The notes beneath the pieces were generated by a model. That model ran no database searches and was not told the origin of the DNA. It saw only the letters and a list, made by a program, of their open reading frames with translations. A DNA stretch of 64,000 nucleotides from Desulfuromonadales bacterium (GTDB lineage Bacteria; Desulfobacterota; Desulfuromonadia; Desulfuromonadales; BM103): NCBI GenBank assembly GCA_030145205.1, contig JAQYVZ010000020.1:1-64000 (forward strand), given 5' to 3'. Shown here in pieces: positions 7,862 through 15,079 of the stretch. Position numbers and translations under genes: made by a program. Positions within the stretch are counted from its first letter, which is position 1. The number at the start of each line of letters is the position of its first letter.

Positions 7862-9061
7862 TTACACCAGGAACTTCTGAAGCAACCGGCTGCCCACCCA
7901 GGCTCCCGGAAGCAATCCCGCCAGAAACAACAGACTCTGCATGGTCAACAACGGCAGCCCCCCCAAAAGGTGCCAGACGTTGCAGCCAGGTGCCAGGCGC
8001 GACCCAAAGGCCATAATAATCCCACCGCAAAAAACCATCAGCGCCTGACCAACAGGCACTTTCCAATGAGGCTTAAATTCACCAAGACGCAATGCTGAGA
8101 AAAACGCGCCCAGAGGAATCCCGACAATCAACGGATACTGGATCAGGGCGATGACGTCGAACTGAGGCCCGCCGCCACCGGTCAACACACGACCGATCGG
8201 CGGGGGCGCCAATTGAAACGCCCTTGCCGTAAAAAACTCGGTTGCGGCCACATGCTCGGGTACGAACAATTGCTCCACGCCTGCAGCAAATTTGGCGTAT
8301 GAGGTCGTGATACCCATCGGCACGCCGCTCAACAACAGGGCAAGAAGACTCAAAATGGCAATAATACCGGCTGTCAGCCAGAGCGGAACAAACCCTTCCG
8401 GTGTGTAGCCCTGAGACCATTTCCCCTGCTGCCACCAGATCGCGCAGAGCAAAAAGCCAGCCCCAGCCAAACCCAAGGCCCAACCGGTCGGAGAGGTCCC
8501 GGTCAATTGCGGTAGCGTGACCGCCTGTTCATGCCAGCGAGAAGCTTTGGCAAGCGGCTGCCAATATGGGTGAATCTCCGCGTAGAGACCGCTACCGACA
8601 ATCAAGCCCAACAAGCCGACCCCGGCCAAGAGACTGCCGCCACCGAGCTTGTAAAGTACGCCGACGACACAAGCGCCAGTCAAGACCATACCGACGCCAA
8701 AAACAAACCCACCGACCAGGGTGGCCCCGGCTGGAACGCCAAAACCGGGGAAGGGATAATATGGGAGCAGGCCTGTCAGTCTAGCCAGTTCAAACAGAAG
8801 CGCGCTGACAGCCACAGCAAAAACCAGAGGGCGTATCAAACGTGCAGAGCGGAACAGGAACAGATCCCGGAGGGCCCCCGCCAGACAAAAATCCGAGCGG
8901 TGCATAAAAAAACCGGCGGTCAAACCCAGGCAAAACAAACCGCCAAAGACCGTAACAAATTCCGTTTCCACTCCCGTAACCCCATATCCTTCCAACACAT
9001 AGGAAAATACACCAAAACAAAGAGGCCAACAACTGAAAACAGGCAAACCCACACTAGGCAT
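7862..9061 (-). CDS. YeeE/YedE (TsuA-like) sulfur-compound transporter
   Basis: A 399-residue polytopic inner-membrane protein of the YeeE/YedE family, whose characterised member TsuA takes up thiosulfate. The conserved cysteine motifs are present: HRSDFCLAG near residue 58, GMVLTGACVVG near 130, and SRLAPGCNVWHLLGG near 360. The length fits the full two-repeat family. The annotated ATG has no clear ribosome binding site and the first 25 residues may not be native. This is the first gene of a run with tusA-like and sensor kinase genes, with gaps of 10-30 bases. The substrate could be thiosulfate, selenium or another sulfur species. Confidence 0.88.
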   Translation of the reverse strand: MPSVGLPVFSCWPLCFGVFSYVLEGYGVTGVETEFVTVFGGLFCLGLTAGFFMHRSDFCLAGALRDLFLFRSARLIRPLVFAVAVSALLFELARLTGLLPYYPFPGFGVPAGATLVGGFVFGVGMVLTGACVVGVLYKLGGGSLLAGVGLLGLIVGSGLYAEIHPYWQPLAKASRWHEQAVTLPQLTGTSPTGWALGLAGAGFLLCAIWWQQGKWSQGYTPEGFVPLWLTAGIIAILSLLALLLSGVPMGITTSYAKFAAGVEQLFVPEHVAATEFFTARAFQLAPPPIGRVLTGGGGPQFDVIALIQYPLIVGIPLGAFFSALRLGEFKPHWKVPVGQALMVFCGGIIMAFGSRLAPGCNVWHLLGGLPLLTMQSLLFLAGLLPGAWVGSRLLQKFLV

Positions 9062-9109
9062 GTGGGAATAACCAGGCCGGGCATCACAATCTGTCAGTCA
9101 AACACTCGG

Positions 9110-10249
9110 CTAGCAGGCGCGACGCATGATTGCCACCAGCAGTTCGGCCACCCGGGTCATGTCCGCAACGGACACCCGTTCTTGCGTGGTATGAACATCT
9201 GTCATGCCCGTCCCGAGAATGACCACATCGAGACCTTGCGCATTGAACATATTGGCATCACTGCCGCCGCCGCCCGTCTGCAGTTCCATTGGACGGTCGA
9301 GCTCCGCAGAGGCGTCCAGAGCCAGTTGGACGACCTTGGCGCTTTCCGCAACACTCATCTGCGGATAATCGGGTCGCACCTCGAAGTGCACCTCGGGCCG
9401 ACAGAGCCTTCCCTCAATCTCGCAAACCATGCTGTCGGCGGCCTCTTCGAAACAGGTTTGCATATGGGTTGTCTGCTCCTGAAGCCTGTCCGGATCATGG
9501 CTACGCGCCTCGCCCTCGACCCGCACGCTACGAGGAATGATATTACAGGCGACGCCACCTTCGATCCGCCCCATATTCGCCGTGGTTTCAGCATCGATCC
9601 TGCCAAGCCGCATACGCGCCAGGGCACGTCCTACAGTCTGAATGGCCGAGACACCAAGCTCCGGGGCGACACCGGCATGTGCTTCACGGCCTGTCACTTC
9701 AACATTGATCCGGTTGGCCCCAGGAGCCCGCAGGACCATACAATCAACCCCGGTGGTGTCGAGGGCGTAACCGTAGCGTGCTTCAATCAGGCTGAAGTCG
9801 AAACTTTTGGCCCCCACCAGGCCGATCTCCTCGGCGACTGTGACCACCACTTCGATCGGCCCACGTGGTATCTGTTGTTCGCGCATCACCTCCAGGGCTT
9901 CAATCACCTCGGCGATTCCCGCCTTGTCGTCTGCACCCAGAATGGTTTCGCCAGCGCTCGTAAATACGCCATCCTGCAGAAGCGGAACCACACCTTCGCA
10001 CGGTTCGACCGTATCCATATGCAAGGAGAACAGCAGCGGCGGCACATCCAGCCCTGCGGCAGGGAAGCGAGCTACCAGGTTACTGACCTCCCCGGAGGTT
10101 ACGTGCGATGACTGATCAAACCGGACATCTGCACCCAATTGACGCAAGCGCGTCTCCAGATAAGCAGCGATTTCCCCCTCACGCAGGGGAGGACTCGAAA
10201 TGGACGCCAGGGCGGCAAATTCTTCAGCGAGGCGGTTCGGGTTGATCAT
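9110..10249 (-). CDS. M20-family (PepT-like) metallopeptidase
   Basis: A 379-residue di-zinc exopeptidase of the M20 family, closest in motifs to the PepT/tripeptidase-like group. Visible motifs are LHMDTVEP (zinc His and Asp), GADDKAG (bridging Asp), AEEIGLVGAK (catalytic Glu and metal Glu), TGGGGSDANMFNAQG and DVHTTQE (final zinc His). The frame starts at a TTG at 10255, but the ATG two codons in (10249, MINPNR) has AGGA at proper spacing and is preferred. It is cytoplasmic, with no signal peptide. It is divergently oriented from the M23 gene across about 200 bases. The peptide substrate is unknown. Confidence 0.9.
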   Translation of the reverse strand: MINPNRLAEEFAALASISSPPLREGEIAAYLETRLRQLGADVRFDQSSHVTSGEVSNLVARFPAAGLDVPPLLFSLHMDTVEPCEGVVPLLQDGVFTSAGETILGADDKAGIAEVIEALEVMREQQIPRGPIEVVVTVAEEIGLVGAKSFDFSLIEARYGYALDTTGVDCMVLRAPGANRINVEVTGREAHAGVAPELGVSAIQTVGRALARMRLGRIDAETTANMGRIEGGVACNIIPRSVRVEGEARSHDPDRLQEQTTHMQTCFEEAADSMVCEIEGRLCRPEVHFEVRPDYPQMSVAESAKVVQLALDASAELDRPMELQTGGGGSDANMFNAQGLDVVILGTGMTDVHTTQERVSVADMTRVAELLVAIMRRAC

Positions 10250-10456
10250 TGTCAAAATCCTCGGTCATTCCGGGCAGGTATGAACACTCGTGAAACGGGG
10301 CAAATCCCCCAATCAGGCACAGCATTCTTCTTACCGCATCAGGGCTGGCTCTGGCAAGGGAAAGCCGAGATAATCGTAGACAGACCTTCACGACCCTTGC
10401 TAAAATTGTGAGATAATCTAAGGGCAATTCTTTCAACTTTTCTCTACAGGCAGACC

Positions 10457-11779
10457 GTGAACCACGATTACCAGCCACCACTGGAAACACATACCCGACG
10501 CAAGCGTCCCCGAACCAAATGGAGTCGTTGGCTGATCCTCGGGCTGATTATTCTCGCGGCGCTCCCCTTTTTATATCGTCAAACTGCAACCACGACGGAA
10601 GCACACTCCAATACGGAGCAGGCGTCACTGAAACCGGCGATCCCGGAGATCAAACGGGAGACCCTGCTCGGTGAAATTGCACCGGGTGACACCCTGACCG
10701 CCCTGCTCGGCAGCTACTTCTCACCCCAGGCACTTCACCAGCTGGGCAAAGAGAGTAAGGAGATCTTCCCCCTGTCACGCATTTGTGCCGGACAGCCTTA
10801 CAAAATCTGCCTGGCGGACGGGGCCTTCGAACGCTTCGAATACGACATCGACAGCAATGAGCAGCTGTTTATCAGCCAAAACGATGACGGCTTTAAGATC
10901 GAACGTAAGGACATCATCTACGAAGTCACCACGCATACCGTCAGTGGCGTCATTGCGAGTAGCCTCTTTGAAGCGGTGACGGCAACCGGCGAATCGGATG
11001 TTCTGGCGATGAATCTGGCAGATATTTTCGGCTGGGACATTGACTTCATTCTCGACATCCGCCAGGGGGATTCGTTTCAGGTTCTGGTCGAAAAGCGGTT
11101 TCGCGAAGGCAAACCAGCCGGCTACGGCCGCATCCTGGCGGCTGAATTTGTTAACCAGGGCAACCGCTTCGACGCCATCCTGTTTAAAGATGGCGACCGC
11201 CGTCCCGACTACTACTCGTCTGACGGCCAGAGCCTGCGCAAGGCCTTCCTGAAAGCGCCGCTCTCTTTCTCGCGGATCTCATCAGGGTTCACCATGCGCC
11301 GGTTCCACCCAATCGCCAAGACCTGGAGAGCCCACCCGGCAATTGATTATGTCGCGCCCACCGGAACGCCGATCAAGACTGTCGGTGACGGCGTAATCAA
11401 TAAAAAAGGCTACACGAAGGGCAACGGCAACTACATCAAGATCCGCCACAACAACGGCTATGAGACCCTTTACCTGCACATGAGCAAGTTTGGCAGAGGC
11501 ATTCGCCAGGGCGGCCGGGTCAGCCAGGGGCAAGTGATCGGTTATGTTGGCAGCACAGGTCTGGCAACCGGCCCGCATCTCTGTTTCCGGATGCGCAAGC
11601 ATGGTGCGCCAGTCAACCCCCAGCGGGTCAAGTCGCCGTCGGTTGCACCAGTCTCTCAAGCAAATCTGGACAGCTTCCGGACGGAGGCGCAAACCTTGCT
11701 GACCATGCTCGACGATCCGAAGGTCCACCTGGCAATGGACCAGGAGCACACGAAACAACTCAGAAAAGAGGATCAGTAA
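10457..11779 (+). CDS. Membrane-anchored M23 peptidoglycan endopeptidase (MepM-like)
   Basis: A 440-residue envelope protein with a basic N-terminus and one membrane anchor (about 25-41). A LysM/OapA-like and Csd3-like region follows (about 65-260), then a LytM catalytic domain (about 285-395). Such enzymes cut peptidoglycan cross-links in the periplasm. Zinc ligands His293 and Asp297 (HPAIDY) and catalytic His341 (YLHM) are present. The HLH motif of E. coli MepM reads GPHLCF here, so Cys376 replaces the last zinc histidine; cysteine or aspartate at this place also occurs in some relatives. The start is GTG. The stop is one base before the next gene, so the two are translationally linked. Confidence 0.9.
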   Translation: MNHDYQPPLETHTRRKRPRTKWSRWLILGLIILAALPFLYRQTATTTEAHSNTEQASLKPAIPEIKRETLLGEIAPGDTLTALLGSYFSPQALHQLGKESKEIFPLSRICAGQPYKICLADGAFERFEYDIDSNEQLFISQNDDGFKIERKDIIYEVTTHTVSGVIASSLFEAVTATGESDVLAMNLADIFGWDIDFILDIRQGDSFQVLVEKRFREGKPAGYGRILAAEFVNQGNRFDAILFKDGDRRPDYYSSDGQSLRKAFLKAPLSFSRISSGFTMRRFHPIAKTWRAHPAIDYVAPTGTPIKTVGDGVINKKGYTKGNGNYIKIRHNNGYETLYLHMSKFGRGIRQGGRVSQGQVIGYVGSTGLATGPHLCFRMRKHGAPVNPQRVKSPSVAPVSQANLDSFRTEAQTLLTMLDDPKVHLAMDQEHTKQLRKEDQ

Positions 11780-11780
11780 T

Positions 11781-12947
11781 ATGGCCGTCCGACTCGGGGA
11801 ACTTTTAATCCATAATAAGCTGCTCACCAAGGAGCAACTTGATGAAGCTTTGCAGGCGCAGGTTATTTTTGGCGGTAAGCTTGGTACGATTCTGATTGAG
11901 ATGGGACTGATCAGTGAAAGCTTGCTGGCCAAGGCTCTCTCCAAGCTGATGAAAATCCCTTGTGCCAAACCGGGACAGCTCCAGAAAATACCGGGGAACA
12001 TCATCGCCATTCTGAGCGCCGAACTGGCCGAGCAATATAAGGCAATCCCCATGATGCTCAATGGGAAGAACCTCACCCTGGCCATGGCCAATCCGCACGA
12101 TCTGAAGGCAATTGACGACATTTCTTTCCGAACCGGCTACATCGTGCGCCCCGTTCTGGCCTTGGAGGTTCGCCTGGTGCATGCGCTGGAACGTTATTAC
12201 GACATCAAGCGCTCAATGCGGTATATCGCCCCACCGACCCAGGTACGCAAGGAGCTGGATCAACTCGAACAGAAGAGCGCCAAGCAAGAGGAAGAAGAAT
12301 ACCTGGGCGCCCCCGGTTCCGAGCACGTCTACACTCCGGAGACCATCCAGAAAACACCAAACGGGGCCTTTCCCGAAGAAGAAATTGTGGCTCCGCCCGA
12401 AGAGGAAGAGGTTGAGGAACAGCCTCAAGAAGAAGAAATCGAAGAGTTGGTGGAAGAGGAGGTGTCGCTTGAGGAGACCTCCCTGCAACTGGTTGAGGTT
12501 CGTGACCGGGATGATGTCGCCGACGCAATCATCCGCTACCTGTTGACCCATTACCAGCGCGCTGCTCTGTTCATGGTGGTCGGCGGTCAGATCACCGGCT
12601 GGCGTTCAGCCCGTGACGGCGAGCCGATTGCCGGCTTCGACGCTTTTCAACTGCCCGCCACTGAACCCTCCGTCCTGAAAACCGCCATCGACAACCAGAG
12701 TTATTTTCTGGGCCCGGTTCCGAAAAGCGGTGCCAACCTAGCCCTGACCTCACATCTGGGACAACCCGTCCCTACGACCGTCCTGTTGCTCCCTCTCGTC
12801 CTGATGGGGCGCGTGGTCGGACTGATCTACATTGATGACCCGGAAACCAATCTGGCAGAGCATCTGCCGGACCTGCAGGTCCTTGCGACGAAAGGCCTCA
12901 TGGCGTTCGAATTGCTGATCCTGCACAACAAGATCCTACGCAACTGA
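11781..12947 (+). CDS. MshEN (GspE N-terminal) plus GAF-like protein, no ATPase domain
   Basis: A 388-residue cytoplasmic protein. The N-terminal ~130 residues form a MshEN/GspE_N domain starting RLGELLIHNKLLTKEQL, with a second repeat KLGTILIEMGLI. In MshE-type proteins this fold binds c-di-GMP. A long Glu-rich linker runs from about 170 to 235, and the C-terminal part (about 245-388, ending near GRVVGLIYIDD) resembles a GAF domain. The ATPase of true GspE/PilB proteins is absent. In the first repeat Asn replaces the usual Gly of RLGxxLxxxG, so binding is not certain. It starts one base after the M23 gene stop (GAGGA ribosome binding site) and may regulate it or act as a scaffold. Confidence 0.8.
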   Translation: MAVRLGELLIHNKLLTKEQLDEALQAQVIFGGKLGTILIEMGLISESLLAKALSKLMKIPCAKPGQLQKIPGNIIAILSAELAEQYKAIPMMLNGKNLTLAMANPHDLKAIDDISFRTGYIVRPVLALEVRLVHALERYYDIKRSMRYIAPPTQVRKELDQLEQKSAKQEEEEYLGAPGSEHVYTPETIQKTPNGAFPEEEIVAPPEEEEVEEQPQEEEIEELVEEEVSLEETSLQLVEVRDRDDVADAIIRYLLTHYQRAALFMVVGGQITGWRSARDGEPIAGFDAFQLPATEPSVLKTAIDNQSYFLGPVPKSGANLALTSHLGQPVPTTVLLLPLVLMGRVVGLIYIDDPETNLAEHLPDLQVLATKGLMAFELLILHNKILRN

Positions 12948-12959
12948 CCTCCGACCCCC

Positions 12960-13529
12960 GTGAACTATCTCGTCCACCTCTATCTGGTCGGCAACGACCC
13001 GGAGCTCCAGCTTGGCAGCATGATGGGAGACTTTGTCAAGGGCTCCATCCCGGAGCATTTGCCTGACAATATCCGTCTGGGGCTGCGGCATCATCGGCAA
13101 CTGGATGCTCTCGCCAACACCAGCTCTCATTGTCGCGCCAGCCGACGCCGGCTGGACGAACGCTTTGGCCACGTCCGCAGCGTGATGGTCGACATTTTCT
13201 ACGATCACTTTCTGGCCGTCCACTGGGCCAACTACCACTCCCTCTCCCTGGAAGAATTCGCCGCCCGCTTCTATCAAACCTTGCAAACACACGCACAATG
13301 GCTGCCCGACGGGCTGACCTTGATTGCGCCCCGCATGCAGGAACGCAACTGGCTGGTCGCCTATCGACAGAAGGCTGTGGTCGAACGGGCGCTGCAACAT
13401 CTCGCCACGCGGCTGAGCCGGCCCACGCCACTCGGCGAAGGCCTCGCCGAACTGGAGCACAATGAAGCCGATTTATTTGCGGATTTTCAAGGGTTTATGG
13501 AAGAGGCAACAGATCTGCTGAGTATCTAA
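12960..13529 (+). CDS. AcpH-like acyl carrier protein phosphodiesterase
   Basis: A 189-residue member of the ACP phosphodiesterase (DUF479/AcpH) family, an HD-like fold that in E. coli removes phosphopantetheine from acyl carrier protein. The N-terminus MNYLVHLYL, the GDFVKG segment near residues 23-28, RHHRQLD, and VDIFYDHFLA are typical. The start is a GTG 13 bases after the stop of the MshEN gene, consistent with one transcript for the M23, MshEN and AcpH genes. The functional link to the upstream envelope genes is unclear, and some family members may have other substrates. Confidence 0.87.
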   Translation: MNYLVHLYLVGNDPELQLGSMMGDFVKGSIPEHLPDNIRLGLRHHRQLDALANTSSHCRASRRRLDERFGHVRSVMVDIFYDHFLAVHWANYHSLSLEEFAARFYQTLQTHAQWLPDGLTLIAPRMQERNWLVAYRQKAVVERALQHLATRLSRPTPLGEGLAELEHNEADLFADFQGFMEEATDLLSI

Positions 13530-13572
13530 CACATGAAGCAACCATTCCGTGGCAGACCGCCAGCGCGCACAT

Positions 13573-14670
13573 TTACTGAAATTTCCTCATGAATTTCCGA
13601 TCAATGCGATCTTTCAGTCGGAAGACCCAGCGGCCAGCCAGGACATGACCGCGCCAGTGCAGCACTCCCCGGCCATCGCCGGTATTCAGGATCAACAGAT
13701 AGTGTCGTTGGGGGTTGAACGGCTGCAACGGCTGCCCCGCCAGAGTCGCCAGCAAGTTTTCGAGCAAAAGAGGGTTCTGACGCACAGCGTAAACACCGAC
13801 CTTGGCGAGCGGTCTCTCCTTAAAGCAGAGACAATCACCACCGGCAAACAGTTCCGGAGTGTCAACCGATTGCAACATCCGATTGACCAGCAGCCCGTCA
13901 TCCTCACCGACACTCAACCCGGACTTACGGAACAACGCCGGAGGCCGGACACCCCACGCTAAAAAAACGCCGTCCGTCTCCAGCTCGGAGCCATCGTCGA
14001 GCAAGACACGTCCTCCCGCATAACCAGCCAAGTGGCTCTGTTCACGTATATCGATCTGCCGGCGGGCAAACTGTTTGAGGACGTGCGCTCGCATCCGATC
14101 GGGAAAGTTGGCTAGCAGGCGGTGGCCGGCAATTTGGAGAATCTCTCCATGCCGACCAGTGCATTCCAGCAAACGTCGCAGATTACCAGCAACCTCGGTT
14201 CCGGCTGGCCCTCCTCCGACAACCACCAGCCGCAGCTTTTGCCCGGCCGGAGTGACGAGCAAACGCTGGCGGGCCGTTTCCAGGTTGACGATCGGCTTGA
14301 CTGGGAACAGGGCCTCGTCCGGCTCGACCTCCGGGGGGATCACGACCTCACTGCCGACATTAAAAGATGCTGTGTCGTACGTCAGAGTTTGCCCCGAAGA
14401 CAGCATAAGCCGCTTTTTCGCAGGCTGGATGTTTGTCACGGAATCGTGAAGAAACGTAGCACCGCGCGAAACAGCCATATTCTGAATGTCAAAACGGATT
14501 TGCTGCGGGAGGTAGGTATTGCCGAGCAGGCCCGGCCCCATACCGGAGTAATAGTGATAACGATCCGGGCTGACAACGGTCACGGTGTGACCGCGTCGAA
14601 AGAACTCGTCCAGACGTTGCAGAAGCGTGAGGTGAGCGTGACCGCCACCAACCAGAATCAGATGACTCAT
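13573..14670 (-). CDS. FAD-dependent pyridine nucleotide-disulfide oxidoreductase (NDH-2/SelD-associated type)
   Basis: A 365-residue two-dinucleotide-fold flavoprotein. The N-terminal FAD motif is VGGGHAHL (residues 7-14), a variant seen in NDH-2-like proteins and in flavin domains fused to selenophosphate synthase. The NAD(P)-binding motif is VVVGGGPAGTEVAGNL in the middle, and a third motif AGGDCL lies near residue 283. There is no CxxC redox pair and no membrane segment. It could be a type II NADH:quinone reductase-like or sulfide:quinone-like enzyme; the acceptor cannot be told. It converges with the AcpH-like gene and is followed upstream by the PilZ gene on the same strand. Confidence 0.82.
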   Translation of the reverse strand: MSHLILVGGGHAHLTLLQRLDEFFRRGHTVTVVSPDRYHYYSGMGPGLLGNTYLPQQIRFDIQNMAVSRGATFLHDSVTNIQPAKKRLMLSSGQTLTYDTASFNVGSEVVIPPEVEPDEALFPVKPIVNLETARQRLLVTPAGQKLRLVVVGGGPAGTEVAGNLRRLLECTGRHGEILQIAGHRLLANFPDRMRAHVLKQFARRQIDIREQSHLAGYAGGRVLLDDGSELETDGVFLAWGVRPPALFRKSGLSVGEDDGLLVNRMLQSVDTPELFAGGDCLCFKERPLAKVGVYAVRQNPLLLENLLATLAGQPLQPFNPQRHYLLILNTGDGRGVLHWRGHVLAGRWVFRLKDRIDRKFMRKFQ

Positions 14671-14679
14671 CCCTGCAGA

Positions 14680-15033
14680 TCACTCCTCGGGCAGGTAGCT
14701 GCGGAAAATATCTTCCCCTTCAAGAAATTCGGTGATCAAGATGCCCATACCTGCCTTGATTTTGCGCAGCAATTGCGGAGGAACTTTTTTTGCCCAGCGG
14801 ACTTGCCCGTTCAGCAGAATTATCTCGCCACTGCTGGTTTTCAACTGGATTTGCAGTCGTGTCCCCGGCTTGAGCACGGCAGCGGCCTGGATGAAAATCC
14901 CACCGGGGGAGATATCCTCCGTATAGCCCATGTATTGGAGCTTTTCCGTACCAAAGCGCGCGGTCATCCGCCTTCTGCTACGATTAATCTGCCGTTTTCC
15001 CACTGTCCCCCCTTCCTGTGCTGGCACCAGCAT
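14680..15033 (-). CDS. PilZ-domain protein
   Basis: A single PilZ domain of about 117 residues, expected to bind c-di-GMP in the cytoplasm. The arginine-rich motif (RSRRRMTARF) and the second motif DISPGGI are both present with normal spacing, followed by LNGQVRWAKK. Three starts are possible: TTG 15057, ATG 15033 (AGGA six bases upstream) and GTG 15003 (AAGGGG upstream). I chose 15033, but 15003 would put the arginine motif close to the N-terminus as in many stand-alone PilZ proteins. It lies between the SLC12-like permease and the FAD oxidoreductase on the same strand. Confidence 0.85.
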   Translation of the reverse strand: MLVPAQEGGTVGKRQINRSRRRMTARFGTEKLQYMGYTEDISPGGIFIQAAAVLKPGTRLQIQLKTSSGEIILLNGQVRWAKKVPPQLLRKIKAGMGILITEFLEGEDIFRSYLPEE

Positions 15034-15079
15034 GGCCGTTCCTGCTCCGCAAGTCAATCTCTCCGGGCATCAACCGGTA

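Noticed and set aside
8531-10111. Long plus-strand open frame (526 codons) across the transporter and M20 genes
   Set aside because: It is the antisense shadow of two well-supported genes; its composition (many Gln, His, Thr, Arg) shows no family and there is no ribosome binding site.
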